From positions 4,548 through 68,547 of the forward strand of contig CAYWQX010000008.1 in NCBI GenBank assembly GCA_964460985.1: a stretch of DNA of 64,000 nt. The letters run 5' to 3'. The position numbers and the translations under genes are program-made. The notes below the pieces were generated by a model. That model was given only the letters and a program-made list of their open reading frames with translations. It ran no database searches and was not told the DNA's origin. Shown here in pieces: positions 23,846-34,549 of this stretch (within the stretch, counting starts at the first letter, position 1; each line of letters opens with the position of its first letter). The stretch comes from CAZABG01 sp964460985. GTDB taxonomy: Bacteria; Chlamydiota; Chlamydiia; Chlamydiales; Parachlamydiaceae.

Positions 23846-24770
23846 ATTAAAAAGCCGTGCTGAGATGCTCTCTCAAGCACGAGCTTTCTTTGATTCAAGG
23901 GGCGTCTTAGAAGTGGACGTCCCTATCTTATCTCCCCAAGCCTCCATCGATCAGCATATTGACTTGATTCCGGCCACCTTTAACCATGAAACAACCCTTT
24001 ATTTACACACCTCCCCTGAATATGGGATGAAAAGGCTTTTGGCAGAGGGATCGGGCGATATTTATCAATTATCGCATGTATTTCGCGATGGCGAAGAAAG
24101 TCAAAAGCACCAGCCCGAATTTATGATGTGCGAATGGTACCGGGTCGGGATGCCCTTTCAAAAGTTAATCGATGAGACGGTTGATTTTGTGAGATTATTT
24201 CTAGGTAATCTGCACGTAAGCCAAAAGACCTACCGGGAAACTTGTCTTCATTATGCCGGAATTGATCCTTATACAAGCAGTATGGAAGACATTCATGCTT
24301 TTTTAATAAACAAAGGCATTCAACCTTACCAAGGGGTTTTGGAGGAAGGGAAAGATGCCGTTTTAAATATTCTTCTCACCCATCTGATTGAACCCTCTCT
24401 TGGGACCAACGAAATTTTTGTCCTTTCTCACTATCCGTCAAGTCAAGCCGCTTTAGCTACAACTGTTATGCAGGAGGGATATCCTGTTGCTGAAAGATTT
24501 GAAGTCTATTTTAAAGGGTTAGAACTTGCGAATGGGTATCATGAACTGGCAGATCCGGTGGAGCAAGAAAAAAGACTCCATGAAGCCAATCAAGGGCGTA
24601 TCAAATTAGGTAAAAAAGCCCTTCCCATTGATTATCATTTCTTGAACGCGCTTAAAAAAGGACTTCCTCCTTGTTCGGGGGTGGCGGTGGGTTTTGATCG
24701 GCTAATGATGTTAAAGCTAGAAGCTCAGACGATCCAAGAAGTGGTTGCACTCCCTTTTTCCCTAGATTGA
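23835..24770 (+). CDS. epmA: Elongation factor P--(R)-beta-lysine ligase EpmA (PoxA/GenX)
   Basis: A 311-residue class II lysyl-tRNA-synthetase-like protein without the anticodon-binding domain, as in EpmA. Motif 2 is visible as LYQLSHVFRDGEESQKHQPEF-like (residues ~76-96), and motif 3 as GVAVGFDRLMML near the C-terminus. It attaches (R)-beta-lysine, made by EpmB, to Lys34 of EF-P. The 11-nt overlap with efp is an unusually tight coupling of enzyme and substrate. EpmB is not present here. Confidence 0.93.
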   Translation: MKNKLKSRAEMLSQARAFFDSRGVLEVDVPILSPQASIDQHIDLIPATFNHETTLYLHTSPEYGMKRLLAEGSGDIYQLSHVFRDGEESQKHQPEFMMCEWYRVGMPFQKLIDETVDFVRLFLGNLHVSQKTYRETCLHYAGIDPYTSSMEDIHAFLINKGIQPYQGVLEEGKDAVLNILLTHLIEPSLGTNEIFVLSHYPSSQAALATTVMQEGYPVAERFEVYFKGLELANGYHELADPVEQEKRLHEANQGRIKLGKKALPIDYHFLNALKKGLPPCSGVAVGFDRLMMLKLEAQTIQEVVALPFSLD

Positions 24771-24856
24771 TCATTAAGATTTTAATAATAAGCCCTTTTC
24801 TTTTGACTCCTCTCGATCATAGCTAAGATAATAATAAGTAGAAGGAGTTATCATTC

Positions 24857-25489
24857 ATGGATATCTATAAGAATCTATCTCTTACCTTAGATGAGATCGA
24901 AAGCAAGAATCAGATCATATTAGATAGACATGCCTCCTCAAAAAAAGTGGAGCAGATATCCCTTGCCCGTTTCGAGTTTTTTAGCAAGAAGCTGAAATCT
25001 ATCAAGAAAAATTTTTCTGAAGGCCAGGTCAGAAAGGAACTGAATGGGGAAATCAAACTGGCTAAACTACGCGATTTGGAGACAGTCTTTTTAAAAAAGG
25101 TGAAGGAATTCAATCAATCTAGACCCCCCCTAATCGGTGAAACGATCACTCAGCTCAAATATGAGGTGACCGAGCTTGAAAAGCTCATTGACAGGCTAAA
25201 ACATTTTAAGTCATCTCTAGGGGGAATTTCTCTCACGGTGGAAACGGCCGAACCCAAGACTCCCAAAGACTGGCTTGCCTTCCACAATCTTTCTGAAATC
25301 ATCGATCATTTGACGCAGCAAAAAAAAGTCATTCAGGCTGAAGTGCATCTTAAAGAAAATAAGCCGATCACTAAGGCTCAGGCCTACGCTATCTTATACT
25401 GTAAAGGGCAGAAAGAGGCCTTTATCGATGAGGAACTAGAAAAAGCCGCTATGCAAGTGGTCGAGTCCTCCTTCCGAAAAACGGCTTAA
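24857..25489 (+). CDS. Coiled-coil protein of unknown function
   Basis: A 210-residue, charged, helical protein with heptad-like stretches (about residues 1-45, 60-125 and 145-170) and no membrane segment or signal. AAGGAG lies 10 nt before the ATG, a good start. No family recognised. It stands after epmA by 86 nt and converges with nadE at a gap of 12 nt. It might be a chlamydial structural or secreted protein or chaperone. Confidence 0.6.
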   Translation: MDIYKNLSLTLDEIESKNQIILDRHASSKKVEQISLARFEFFSKKLKSIKKNFSEGQVRKELNGEIKLAKLRDLETVFLKKVKEFNQSRPPLIGETITQLKYEVTELEKLIDRLKHFKSSLGGISLTVETAEPKTPKDWLAFHNLSEIIDHLTQQKKVIQAEVHLKENKPITKAQAYAILYCKGQKEAFIDEELEKAAMQVVESSFRKTA

Positions 25490-25501
25490 AATCGCGTCAT
25501 T

Positions 25502-27130
25502 CTATTTGAATTTTTGGACAATTGGGAACTTGCGTCCAATACTAAACGCTTTATCCGTAACACGTAAACCGGGAGGCGCTTGTCTTCTCTTATATTCAGC
25601 TTGGTGGATTTTAGCGATAAGCTCATTTACTAAGCGGATATCTAAGTTATTTTTTTGCGCGATCTCCTCCGGCGATTGGTGTTTTTCGATATAGGCTTCA
25701 ATTACCGCGTCTACGATAGGATAAGGGGGAAGCGAGTCTGAATCTTTTTGGTTGGGACGAAGTTCTGCGGAAGGGGCCTTTAAAAGAGTGGAGAGGGGGA
25801 TGATGGGATGCTCTTTATTGATATAGTGGCTTAAAGCGTAAACCCGTTCTTTTATCACATCCGATAGTACGCTAAGCCCTCCCGCTAAATCTCCATATAG
25901 CGTCGTATAACCCATGGCCATCTCGCTTTTATTGCCGGTAGATAAAACGATATAACCCATTTTATTGGAGAGGGCCATGAGGATCATGCCGCGAATACGG
26001 GACTGAAGATTTTCTTCCGTAATATTGGGCTCTAAAGCGGCAAAATGAGGTTCTAGAAGATTTAAATAGGCTTTGAAAGGCTCTTCAATAGAAATAGTTT
26101 TTAATTCGATCTTCAAGTTATGAGCGAGCTCTTCAGCATCTTTTAAACTGGAGTCAGAGGAATAGCGTGAAGGCATGGCCACGCCAAGGACGTTTTCTTG
26201 CCCAAGCGCTTTGACAGCGAGACATGCAACCACAGCGGAATCGATGCCGCCGGAGAGCCCTAAACACGCTTTTTTAAATCCCGATTTATGAAAATAGTCT
26301 CGAATTCCCATGACGAGGGCCTGATAGAGGTCATTAAGAGGGTCCAAAGGCTTTTCTTGGATAGGAGTAAAATCCTCGACGACTCTAAAATCTTCCTCAA
26401 AGCCTTTTAAGCGGAGAACCTCTTTACCCTTTTCGTTGACGACAAGACTATAGCCATCAAAAAGAAGGCTGTCGTTGCCTCCTACCTGATTACAAAGCAA
26501 AGTAGGACACTTAAAAGTAATCGCGGCTTTTTTTAAAACTTCTAACCTGTCATCCATTTTACGGATGTTATAAGGCGAGGCTGAGAGATTTAGTACAAAA
26601 TCGGGCTTTAGGGGAGCGATCATTTCTACGGGATCTTGCAGGTAGGTAGAAAAGCGCGCTTTATCGGCATGCTGCCACAGATCTTCACATAGGGTGACGG
26701 CAATTTTTTTGCCGTTGATTTCAAACAATCGATAGTCCGAAGCCGGTTCAAAGTAGCGTCTTTCATCAAAGACATCATAGGTGGGAAGAAGGCATTTATC
26801 TTGGTAGCCCAAGAGTTTTCCATCTGAAAGGATGGCAGCGGAATTGTAGAGCGGTTTTTCCCCTTTGTTGGGGTTTTTGCGAGGAAGGCCGATGACCGCC
26901 GTGATGCCCTTTGTCTCTTTGATTATTTCTTGCAGCGTCTTTTCAGCTTTTTCCACGAACTCTATATGCAAGAGGAAGTCTTCCGGCGGATAGCCGGTTA
27001 AACAAAGTTCTGAAAAAAGGATCAGATCGGCCTTTTTGGATTGGCCTTTGGCAATAGCTTCCAGGATTTTCTTTTTATTTCCTTCAAAATCGCCAATCGT
27101 AGGATTAAGCTGTGCTAGTGCAATCCGCAT
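25502..27130 (-). CDS. nadE: Glutamine-dependent NAD+ synthetase
   Basis: A 542-residue two-domain enzyme. The N-terminal nitrilase-like glutaminase has the catalytic Glu (ILFSELCLTGYPPEDF, E41), Lys (GYQDKCLLPTYDVFDE) and Cys (VTLCEDLWQ); the C-terminal ATP pyrophosphatase domain has LGLSGGIDSAVVACLAV, the PP loop, and STGNKSEMAMGYTT. It converts deamido-NAD, ATP and Gln to NAD+. It starts 3 nt after nqrF, so a NAD-making and a NADH-using gene are cotranscribed. Classical Chlamydiaceae import NAD, so nadE marks a less reduced metabolism. Confidence 0.95.
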   Translation of the reverse strand: MRIALAQLNPTIGDFEGNKKKILEAIAKGQSKKADLILFSELCLTGYPPEDFLLHIEFVEKAEKTLQEIIKETKGITAVIGLPRKNPNKGEKPLYNSAAILSDGKLLGYQDKCLLPTYDVFDERRYFEPASDYRLFEINGKKIAVTLCEDLWQHADKARFSTYLQDPVEMIAPLKPDFVLNLSASPYNIRKMDDRLEVLKKAAITFKCPTLLCNQVGGNDSLLFDGYSLVVNEKGKEVLRLKGFEEDFRVVEDFTPIQEKPLDPLNDLYQALVMGIRDYFHKSGFKKACLGLSGGIDSAVVACLAVKALGQENVLGVAMPSRYSSDSSLKDAEELAHNLKIELKTISIEEPFKAYLNLLEPHFAALEPNITEENLQSRIRGMILMALSNKMGYIVLSTGNKSEMAMGYTTLYGDLAGGLSVLSDVIKERVYALSHYINKEHPIIPLSTLLKAPSAELRPNQKDSDSLPPYPIVDAVIEAYIEKHQSPEEIAQKNNLDIRLVNELIAKIHQAEYKRRQAPPGLRVTDKAFSIGRKFPIVQKFK

Positions 27131-27132
27131 GT

Positions 27133-28440
27133 TTAACTTCCAAAATCGTCTAAGACGATGTTATCGCGAGGAACTCCATAATCGTCAAGCAGCTTTAAAA
27201 CACTTTTGTTATGCATCGGAGGTCCGCAGACATAGTAAAGATTGTCTTCGGGGGTATCCATGAGCTTAAGCTGCCCTTGTTCAAACGCTTTGAATAAAAA
27301 GTTGGTTTTAAGAGGATCTTTAGCTGGCCATCCTTTTTCAATATCTTCGGGAAGAGGCTCGGACAACACCAGTTTATAGGAAAAATTGGGAAATCTCTTC
27401 TCAAGTTCTTCATACTCTTTCTGATAAATATTTTCTTTAAGAGATCTAGCTCCGTACCACAAAGTGACTTTCCGCTTCGTATTCTCGGTATAAAAAAGAT
27501 GAAGGATATGACTTCTGCCAAAGGAGGAGCCGGCGCCGCCGATCAAGAATATCAGTTCTTGCGACCCCTCTTTCATGTAGGACTCCCCGTAAGGGCCTGA
27601 GAGTTTTACCTTATCGCCCGGCTTTAATGAGAATGTATAAGACGAGCAAATACCCCAAGGAATACCCTCTACTAGCTTGCCCTGGACAAAAGGGGGTGTT
27701 GCGATACGGATATTAAATAAAAGTTTACGCCCCTCGGAAGGATAGGAAGCCATGGAATAGGCTCTGATCACTTCGTTCGGGCTGAGAGGAAGATGGGAAA
27801 AATCGAGCGTTCTTCCGAAAAGATGGTATTTTTCCCAGTCCGGGTAGAACTTGGGGTCCATGGTTTCTTTCCAGTCGGATGTGTCGGTTTGAAAGGGGGG
27901 CACGTGAAATTGAAGGTAGCCGCCCGAGCGGTAGGGAACTTCTTCCCCCTCCGGCAAAAGGACGCTTAACTCTTTAATGAAAGTGGCGACGTTCTCATTA
28001 CTCACAACCGTTGCCTCCCATGTTTTCACATTTAAGGCATGTTCATCCACATGAACACCCATGCTATGTTTAACTTTTGTCTGGCAAGAGAGGCGCCACC
28101 CGTCGGCAAGCTGTTTTTTGGTGAAAGTTCCTTTCTCCGTTTCAAGAGGCTCGCTCGCCTTTTCAACCACTTGGACACGGCACTGCTTGCAGGTCGCTTT
28201 CCCGCCGCAAGGGGAGGGGATGGGAATTCCATTAGAGGTAAGGGCATTTAATAAGGTTCCGCCTCCGGGGATGTCGAAGGAGAGCTCCTTATCGTGGTTC
28301 ACATCGATATGGCACTCTTCAGTCGATACGAGCTTCGCTTTGGTAAAAAGGATGAGGGCGGCAAGACAAGTTCCAATTAGAACAAAGGAGACGGTCGCAT
28401 AGAGTGTGAGCCAGGGGTCGATTCCAAAAATCATTAACAT
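27133..28440 (-). CDS. nqrF: Na+-translocating NADH:quinone reductase subunit F
   Basis: A 435-residue membrane-anchored flavoprotein, the NADH entry subunit of the sodium-pumping Nqr complex. One N-terminal helix (about 11-32) is followed by a 2Fe-2S ferredoxin domain with CGGKATCKQC and a later LSCQTKV, then the FAD domain (RAYSMASYPSEG) and the NADH domain (LIGGAGSSFGRSHIL, YVCGPPMHNKSV). All expected elements are present. Other nqr subunits are not in this window, so the complex is encoded elsewhere. nqrF precedes nadE by 2 nt. Confidence 0.96.
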   Translation of the reverse strand: MLMIFGIDPWLTLYATVSFVLIGTCLAALILFTKAKLVSTEECHIDVNHDKELSFDIPGGGTLLNALTSNGIPIPSPCGGKATCKQCRVQVVEKASEPLETEKGTFTKKQLADGWRLSCQTKVKHSMGVHVDEHALNVKTWEATVVSNENVATFIKELSVLLPEGEEVPYRSGGYLQFHVPPFQTDTSDWKETMDPKFYPDWEKYHLFGRTLDFSHLPLSPNEVIRAYSMASYPSEGRKLLFNIRIATPPFVQGKLVEGIPWGICSSYTFSLKPGDKVKLSGPYGESYMKEGSQELIFLIGGAGSSFGRSHILHLFYTENTKRKVTLWYGARSLKENIYQKEYEELEKRFPNFSYKLVLSEPLPEDIEKGWPAKDPLKTNFLFKAFEQGQLKLMDTPEDNLYYVCGPPMHNKSVLKLLDDYGVPRDNIVLDDFGS

Positions 28441-28518
28441 ACTTTATCCCAGGTGATTGCTTCCCGTCAAATGGGGAAAAAGATATAATTATGATAAATT
28501 TTTATTTCAGGTTTTTGC

Positions 28519-30329
<1,811 letters not shown>

Positions 30330-30333
<4 letters not shown>

Positions 30334-31487
30334 AAAAAATCATCCTATTATTTTTACTCATCACAGCCTTTTTACAGGCAGAACCTGAAGCGGTCTACCT
30401 GACTTGGCAAAACGATCCTCAAACAACGATGGTGATCCACTGGATCACCTCGGATAAAGATCATCGAGAGACTCTAAATATTAGAGAAGCGGGGCAAGAG
30501 GAGTGGCTTGAGCTTGAAGGTGCCTCCTTCCCTATGCCTAAACGAGGCCCCTATCTGATCCATACCGTGGAAGCGATCGATTTAAAACCTAACACAGCCT
30601 ATCAATTTAAAGTGGATAGCGAGATTTTTTCGTTTAAAACCGCTCCAAAAACCCTTCCAATCCGGTTTATTGACGGGGGAGATGTTTATCACGATTCGAT
30701 TGCTTTACTAGATCAGATGAATCGAGCGGCGGCTCAGCATTCTCCCCATTTCGCAATCATTGGGGGAGATATCGCCTACTCGGATAAGCATTCGGGAAAA
30801 GAGTACACACCTTGGATGGAGTGGCTAAAATCTTATCAGAAAACGATGGTGACTCCTGAGGGACATTTGATCCCGATGATTCCGGTGATCGGCAATCACG
30901 ACTGCGATAAAATTTCCGGGCTTCTCACGACGAGGGATGCTCCCATGTTTTATCATATCTTTTCTCTTCATGACGATGACGGCTACCGTGTGATTGACTT
31001 CGGCAACTTCCTCTCAATTTTTATTCTCGATTCAAACCACACTCATCCCATTGAAGGCAAGCAAACCGAGTGGCTTAAAAAAGAGCTGTCGTTAAGGGCG
31101 CATGTGCCTTATAAATTCGCCTCCTACCATGTTCCTGCCTATCCTTCCAAGAGAAATTTTAACGGCAAAAACCATGTGCTGGTTCGCAAAAATTTTGTCC
31201 CTCTCTTTGAAGAGTATGGTTTGATCGCAGCCTTTGAGCACCATGACCACCTCTATAAAAGAACCTTCCCGTTAAAAAATAACGAAATCCGTAAAGATGG
31301 AGTGATCTATCTCGGCGATGGTTGCTGGGGCGCTGCCAAGCCAAGAAAATCGAGCGGTGCGTGGTATCTTGCACAAACTGTTTCATCTACTCACGTGATT
31401 GTTACAGAAGTCAAAGATAACGAAGTGATTTTTGAAGCGATCAATCCTGAAAATCAGATCATCGATCGCTATGTTTTAGAGAAGTGA
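30330..31487 (+). CDS. Secreted purple-acid-phosphatase-like metallophosphoesterase
   Basis: A 385-residue protein. Signal peptide 1-17 (cleavage after LQA), then a fibronectin-III-like domain (about 20-105, ending in ...KPNTAYQFKV) and a calcineurin-type domain with DGGDVYHD, GGDIAYSD, GNHD, SYHVPAY and EHHDHLYKR, which follow the metal-binding order of purple acid phosphatases (GDxG, GDxxY, GNHD/E, xxH, GHxHxYxR). The final motif lacks the first Gly. It would act outside the inner membrane, releasing phosphate from monoesters; the substrate is unknown. It overlaps htpG by 4 nt. Confidence 0.85.
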
Positions 31488-31492
31488 AGAAG

Positions 31493-31749
31493 TTTCACCA
31501 CAGAGTACAATATTTCATGAAAGGCACGAAGGGCCGAAAATACAATGGATTGATCCTGCCGCCAAAGGCGATCCTGCTTATCCTGTTATTTCAAATTTAA
31601 AAACTAGATACTTTGCGGTTTAATTTATTTCGACCATAGATACGTGAGAGTCGGGCGTAGGGGAAATTTTTTATAAAAAGCTAGGCTATTTGACCTCTTT
31701 ATATCTTTGTGCCTTTCATGGAGTATTGAAGCTGCCTCTGTGGTGGAAA
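31493..31749. mobile_element. Palindromic MITE-like element with imperfect terminal inverted repeats
   Basis: The left arm 31493-31531 and right arm 31705-31749 are inverted copies. Exact blocks are CACCACAGAG (31496-31505) with its complement at 31736-31745, and CATGAAAGGCAC (31516-31527) with its complement at 31709-31720; the right arm has ~6 extra bases between blocks. The ~170-nt core has no ORF, but short GATCCTGC direct repeats near 31552 and 31569. The element lies between two plus-strand genes and probably is a non-autonomous, multi-copy element. I could not find a target-site duplication. Confidence 0.7.
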
Positions 31750-31775
31750 ATAAAGGTGTCTGCTATAGATAAACT

Positions 31776-32555
31776 ATGGATCTAGATATTCAGGGAAAAA
31801 CCGCTTTGGTCACCGGTTCAACCGATGGGATCGGCTTTGCCATTGCTAAAGAGCTTGTCCACGAAGGGGTTACTGTTTACATCAACGGCAGAACTTCAGA
31901 AAAAGTAAAAGGGGCGATCGCTAAACTGGAAGGAAATCTTAAGGAAGCTCCTTTTGATTTGGGTACGAAAGAGGGCTGCAACGCCTGTATTCAAGCGATT
32001 CCTGAAGTAGATTTCTTGATCAATAATATGGGGATTTTTGAACTCAAGCCTTTTGAACATATCACCGATGAGGAGTGGTTTAAAATGTTTGAGACCAATG
32101 TGATGAGCGGCATCCGTTTATCTCGTCACTATTTCCCCAAAATGCTCGCGAAAAAAAGCGGGCGCATCCTTTTCATATCCAGCGAATCGGGCGTTAACAT
32201 TCCAAAAGACATGATCCATTATGGAATGTCTAAAACCTCACAATTAGCTGTTGCAAGAGGATTGGCTGAGCTTACAGTGAGTACAGCCATTACTGTTAAT
32301 TCTCTTCTTGTAGGTCCTACCTATTCAACCGGAGTCGAACGCTTTTTAGAGCAGATGGCAGAAAAAAGCGGCTCTTCTGTTTTTGAAGTGGAGAAAGAAT
32401 TCTTCAACAAAGATCGTCCTGGATCACTCCTTCATCGTTTTATTAATCCGGATGAAATCTCGGGCCTTGTGGCCTATCTTATGAGCGACCGCGCGATTGC
32501 TATTAATGGGGCAGCCCTTCGGATTGAAGGCGGCCTTTTACGCTCTATTCTTTAA
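31776..32555 (+). CDS. Short-chain dehydrogenase/reductase family oxidoreductase
   Basis: A 259-residue SDR enzyme. ALVTGSTDGIGFAIAKEL is the TGxxxGxG nucleotide-binding motif, DFLINNMGIFE the NNxG motif, and ISSESGVNIPKDMIHYGMSK holds the Ser, Tyr and Lys of the catalytic site; the C-terminus ends AALRIEGGLLRSIL. NGRTSEK after the second strand favours NADP(H). The substrate is unknown. No strong ribosome binding site is seen and the upstream DNA is the palindromic element, so its promoter may lie within or be disturbed by it. Confidence 0.9.
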   Translation: MDLDIQGKTALVTGSTDGIGFAIAKELVHEGVTVYINGRTSEKVKGAIAKLEGNLKEAPFDLGTKEGCNACIQAIPEVDFLINNMGIFELKPFEHITDEEWFKMFETNVMSGIRLSRHYFPKMLAKKSGRILFISSESGVNIPKDMIHYGMSKTSQLAVARGLAELTVSTAITVNSLLVGPTYSTGVERFLEQMAEKSGSSVFEVEKEFFNKDRPGSLLHRFINPDEISGLVAYLMSDRAIAINGAALRIEGGLLRSIL

Positions 32556-32560
32556 GAATT

Positions 32561-33352
32561 TTATACAAAGTTTTTAATAATAGAGGCGATTCGGGTAGGT
32601 ATTTCTAAAATCGCTGCATGGCCTGAGGGATAGGTGACAAGGAGGCTATGAGGAATATTTTTTTGCAGATATTCCGCTTCGGAAACAAGTGAGATAATGT
32701 CGAAGGCCCCGGCTCCGATAAGTGTTGGAGTCTTTATTTGGTCCAAAGCGGTATTTTTAAAATGAAGAAGCGCGTGGTATTGCTGCATTTGACCTTCGAT
32801 CGGCGGCTGATTTGTCAGGAGGAGTTTCTTGATTTTATTGACGGCGGCCGTTTTTTTTAAGAATTCATCGCCATAAAAAAGAGGAAGAGCCAGTTCAATA
32901 ATAAGATCAAGAGGGGTACTTTTTAGGCGGGCATCCATCAAGGCCTTTATAAGAAGTAAGCTCGCTTCTCGACACTGAGAGGTGGTATTCAAAAGAACCA
33001 TTTTTTGAATCAATTCAGGGTATTTAACAGCTAGTGTCTGTGCGATCATGCCTCCCATGGAATGGCCGGCTAGAGAGGTTTCTTTAAGTTGAAGTTTTCG
33101 GATGAGGTGGGCGATATCTTCTGCCATATGATCGATCGTTAAATCATGAATTTCATTGTTTGATTGACCGATCCCGCGATTATCTAGCGTGATCACTTGA
33201 TACTTGTCCGCTAAAAGCTTAATGAGGGGAAACCAAAAAAGGTGATCGCTTGCCCAGCCTGCAAGGAGGATCAGGGGATTTCCCGAACCCGTGACTTCAT
33301 AATAAATTTTTCCTCTCGGAACGCTTAAGACAGGCATTTCTCTTTTATACAT
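32561..33352 (-). CDS. Alpha/beta hydrolase family protein
   Basis: Start placed at the ATG at 33352 (263 residues); ATG 33337 is also possible and an upstream TTG less so. An alpha/beta hydrolase with the nucleophile elbow GHSMGGMIAQ, oxyanion region LLAGWASDHLFW, LDNRGIGQS and a catalytic His in SGHAAILE; the acid is likely the Asp in GAFDIISLV. The cap region is short. Substrate unknown (esterase or lactonase-like). It converges with the SDR gene (5 nt gap) and diverges from hemG. Confidence 0.85.
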   Translation of the reverse strand: MYKREMPVLSVPRGKIYYEVTGSGNPLILLAGWASDHLFWFPLIKLLADKYQVITLDNRGIGQSNNEIHDLTIDHMAEDIAHLIRKLQLKETSLAGHSMGGMIAQTLAVKYPELIQKMVLLNTTSQCREASLLLIKALMDARLKSTPLDLIIELALPLFYGDEFLKKTAAVNKIKKLLLTNQPPIEGQMQQYHALLHFKNTALDQIKTPTLIGAGAFDIISLVSEAEYLQKNIPHSLLVTYPSGHAAILEIPTRIASIIKNFV

Positions 33353-33394
33353 AAGAAAAGATATCAATCCAAAGTTTTGCTAGAGTAAGAAAGC

Positions 33395-34549
33395 ATGACA
33401 GAGAAGAGAATCACGATCAAAGGGGCAGGCCTCCAGGGACTTACCGCAGCTTATTATTTACGAGAGTATAAACCTCTTGTTTACGAAGCTAAACAGCAAA
33501 TAGGCGGCTGGATTCAGAGCTGCACCGTGGATAATTTTTTATTTGAATTGGGTCCAAGAGGCTTTAGACCCAAAGGAGATGGGCTTTTTACTCTAAAGCT
33601 CATCCAAGAGCTCGGTCTTGAGAAAGAACTTATCGCTCCCCCTAAGGCGGCAGCAATACGCTATATTTATACTAAAGGCTCTCTTCACCCGTTGCCTTAT
33701 TCTTTTAAAAGTTTATTTTCATTTATGGGAAGGTCTCTTTTAAAAGGAATTTTTCGGGACTTGCTAATGCCTCGTAAAAATGATTTGCATACGATTAATG
33801 ACTATTTCTCTTATCGATTTGGCAAAACTTTTACAAAGAGAGTAGTAGATCCTGGAGTGAGAGGCATTTTTGGGGGCAATATTAAAGAGCTTTCTTTTAA
33901 GCAGTGCTTTCCTGAAATATATCAAGAAGCGTCAAATCACCGCTCATTAACACTCGCTCTTCTCACGAAAAAAGCCGGAGAAAAAGATCCGATATGGTCT
34001 AAATACCCTATTCTGTCTTTTAAAAAGGGGATGTCCACCCTGATCCATGCCCTAGCAGAATATGCCGAAATCAAGACAGCGTCAAGGATCGAAGAGGCCG
34101 ATATAGATAGCGTACAAAAACATCCTTCAGCCTCGATGGCAGTTGTAAATATAGGGTATAGAAAAAAGGTTCTCCCCGTTTCAGGATTTGGTTATTTGGT
34201 GCCTTCATCGGAAAATGAGCCTATCATGGGATGCGTTTTTGATTCCGAGATCTTCCCGCAGCAAAACAATCATCCGGAAGAAACCCGTCTTACAGTCATG
34301 TTAGGAGGTGTTGAGCAGCCGGAAATGCTTGATCATCCCGATTTAATTGGCCTTGTCCAAAAAACTCTTTATCGCCATATGGGAATTAAAAAAGATCCCG
34401 ATGCGGCATCTATAACCCTTTGTAGGGATGCGATTCCACAATATCGTGTGGGCGATACAATGCAGGGGGTAGGGGTTAATAGCGCTTGCCGCAAAGGCTA
34501 TGAGAAGGGGATATCCTATGCTCACGCAACCCATCGAGTTAATTCTTAG
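33395..34549 (+). CDS. hemG: Protoporphyrinogen oxidase HemG (HemY type), apparently shortened internally
   Basis: A 384-residue FAD-dependent oxidase-like protein. ITIKGAGLQGLTAAYYLRE is the dinucleotide fold (GxGxxG form), and IGGWIQS, FELGPRGFRP, RVVDPGVRGIFGGNIKELS and SASMAVVNIGY follow the HemY family order. Compared with ~420-470-residue relatives, two stretches seem absent: about 40-45 residues near position 240, where EEADIDSVQ joins directly to KHPSASMAV, and about 25 near 356, where QYRVGDTMQ joins to GVGVNSACRKGYEKG and skips the usual 'LxLxGxxxxG' strand. The frame is intact. Its 3' end overlaps the F-box gene. Confidence 0.78.
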   Translation: MTEKRITIKGAGLQGLTAAYYLREYKPLVYEAKQQIGGWIQSCTVDNFLFELGPRGFRPKGDGLFTLKLIQELGLEKELIAPPKAAAIRYIYTKGSLHPLPYSFKSLFSFMGRSLLKGIFRDLLMPRKNDLHTINDYFSYRFGKTFTKRVVDPGVRGIFGGNIKELSFKQCFPEIYQEASNHRSLTLALLTKKAGEKDPIWSKYPILSFKKGMSTLIHALAEYAEIKTASRIEEADIDSVQKHPSASMAVVNIGYRKKVLPVSGFGYLVPSSENEPIMGCVFDSEIFPQQNNHPEETRLTVMLGGVEQPEMLDHPDLIGLVQKTLYRHMGIKKDPDAASITLCRDAIPQYRVGDTMQGVGVNSACRKGYEKGISYAHATHRVNS

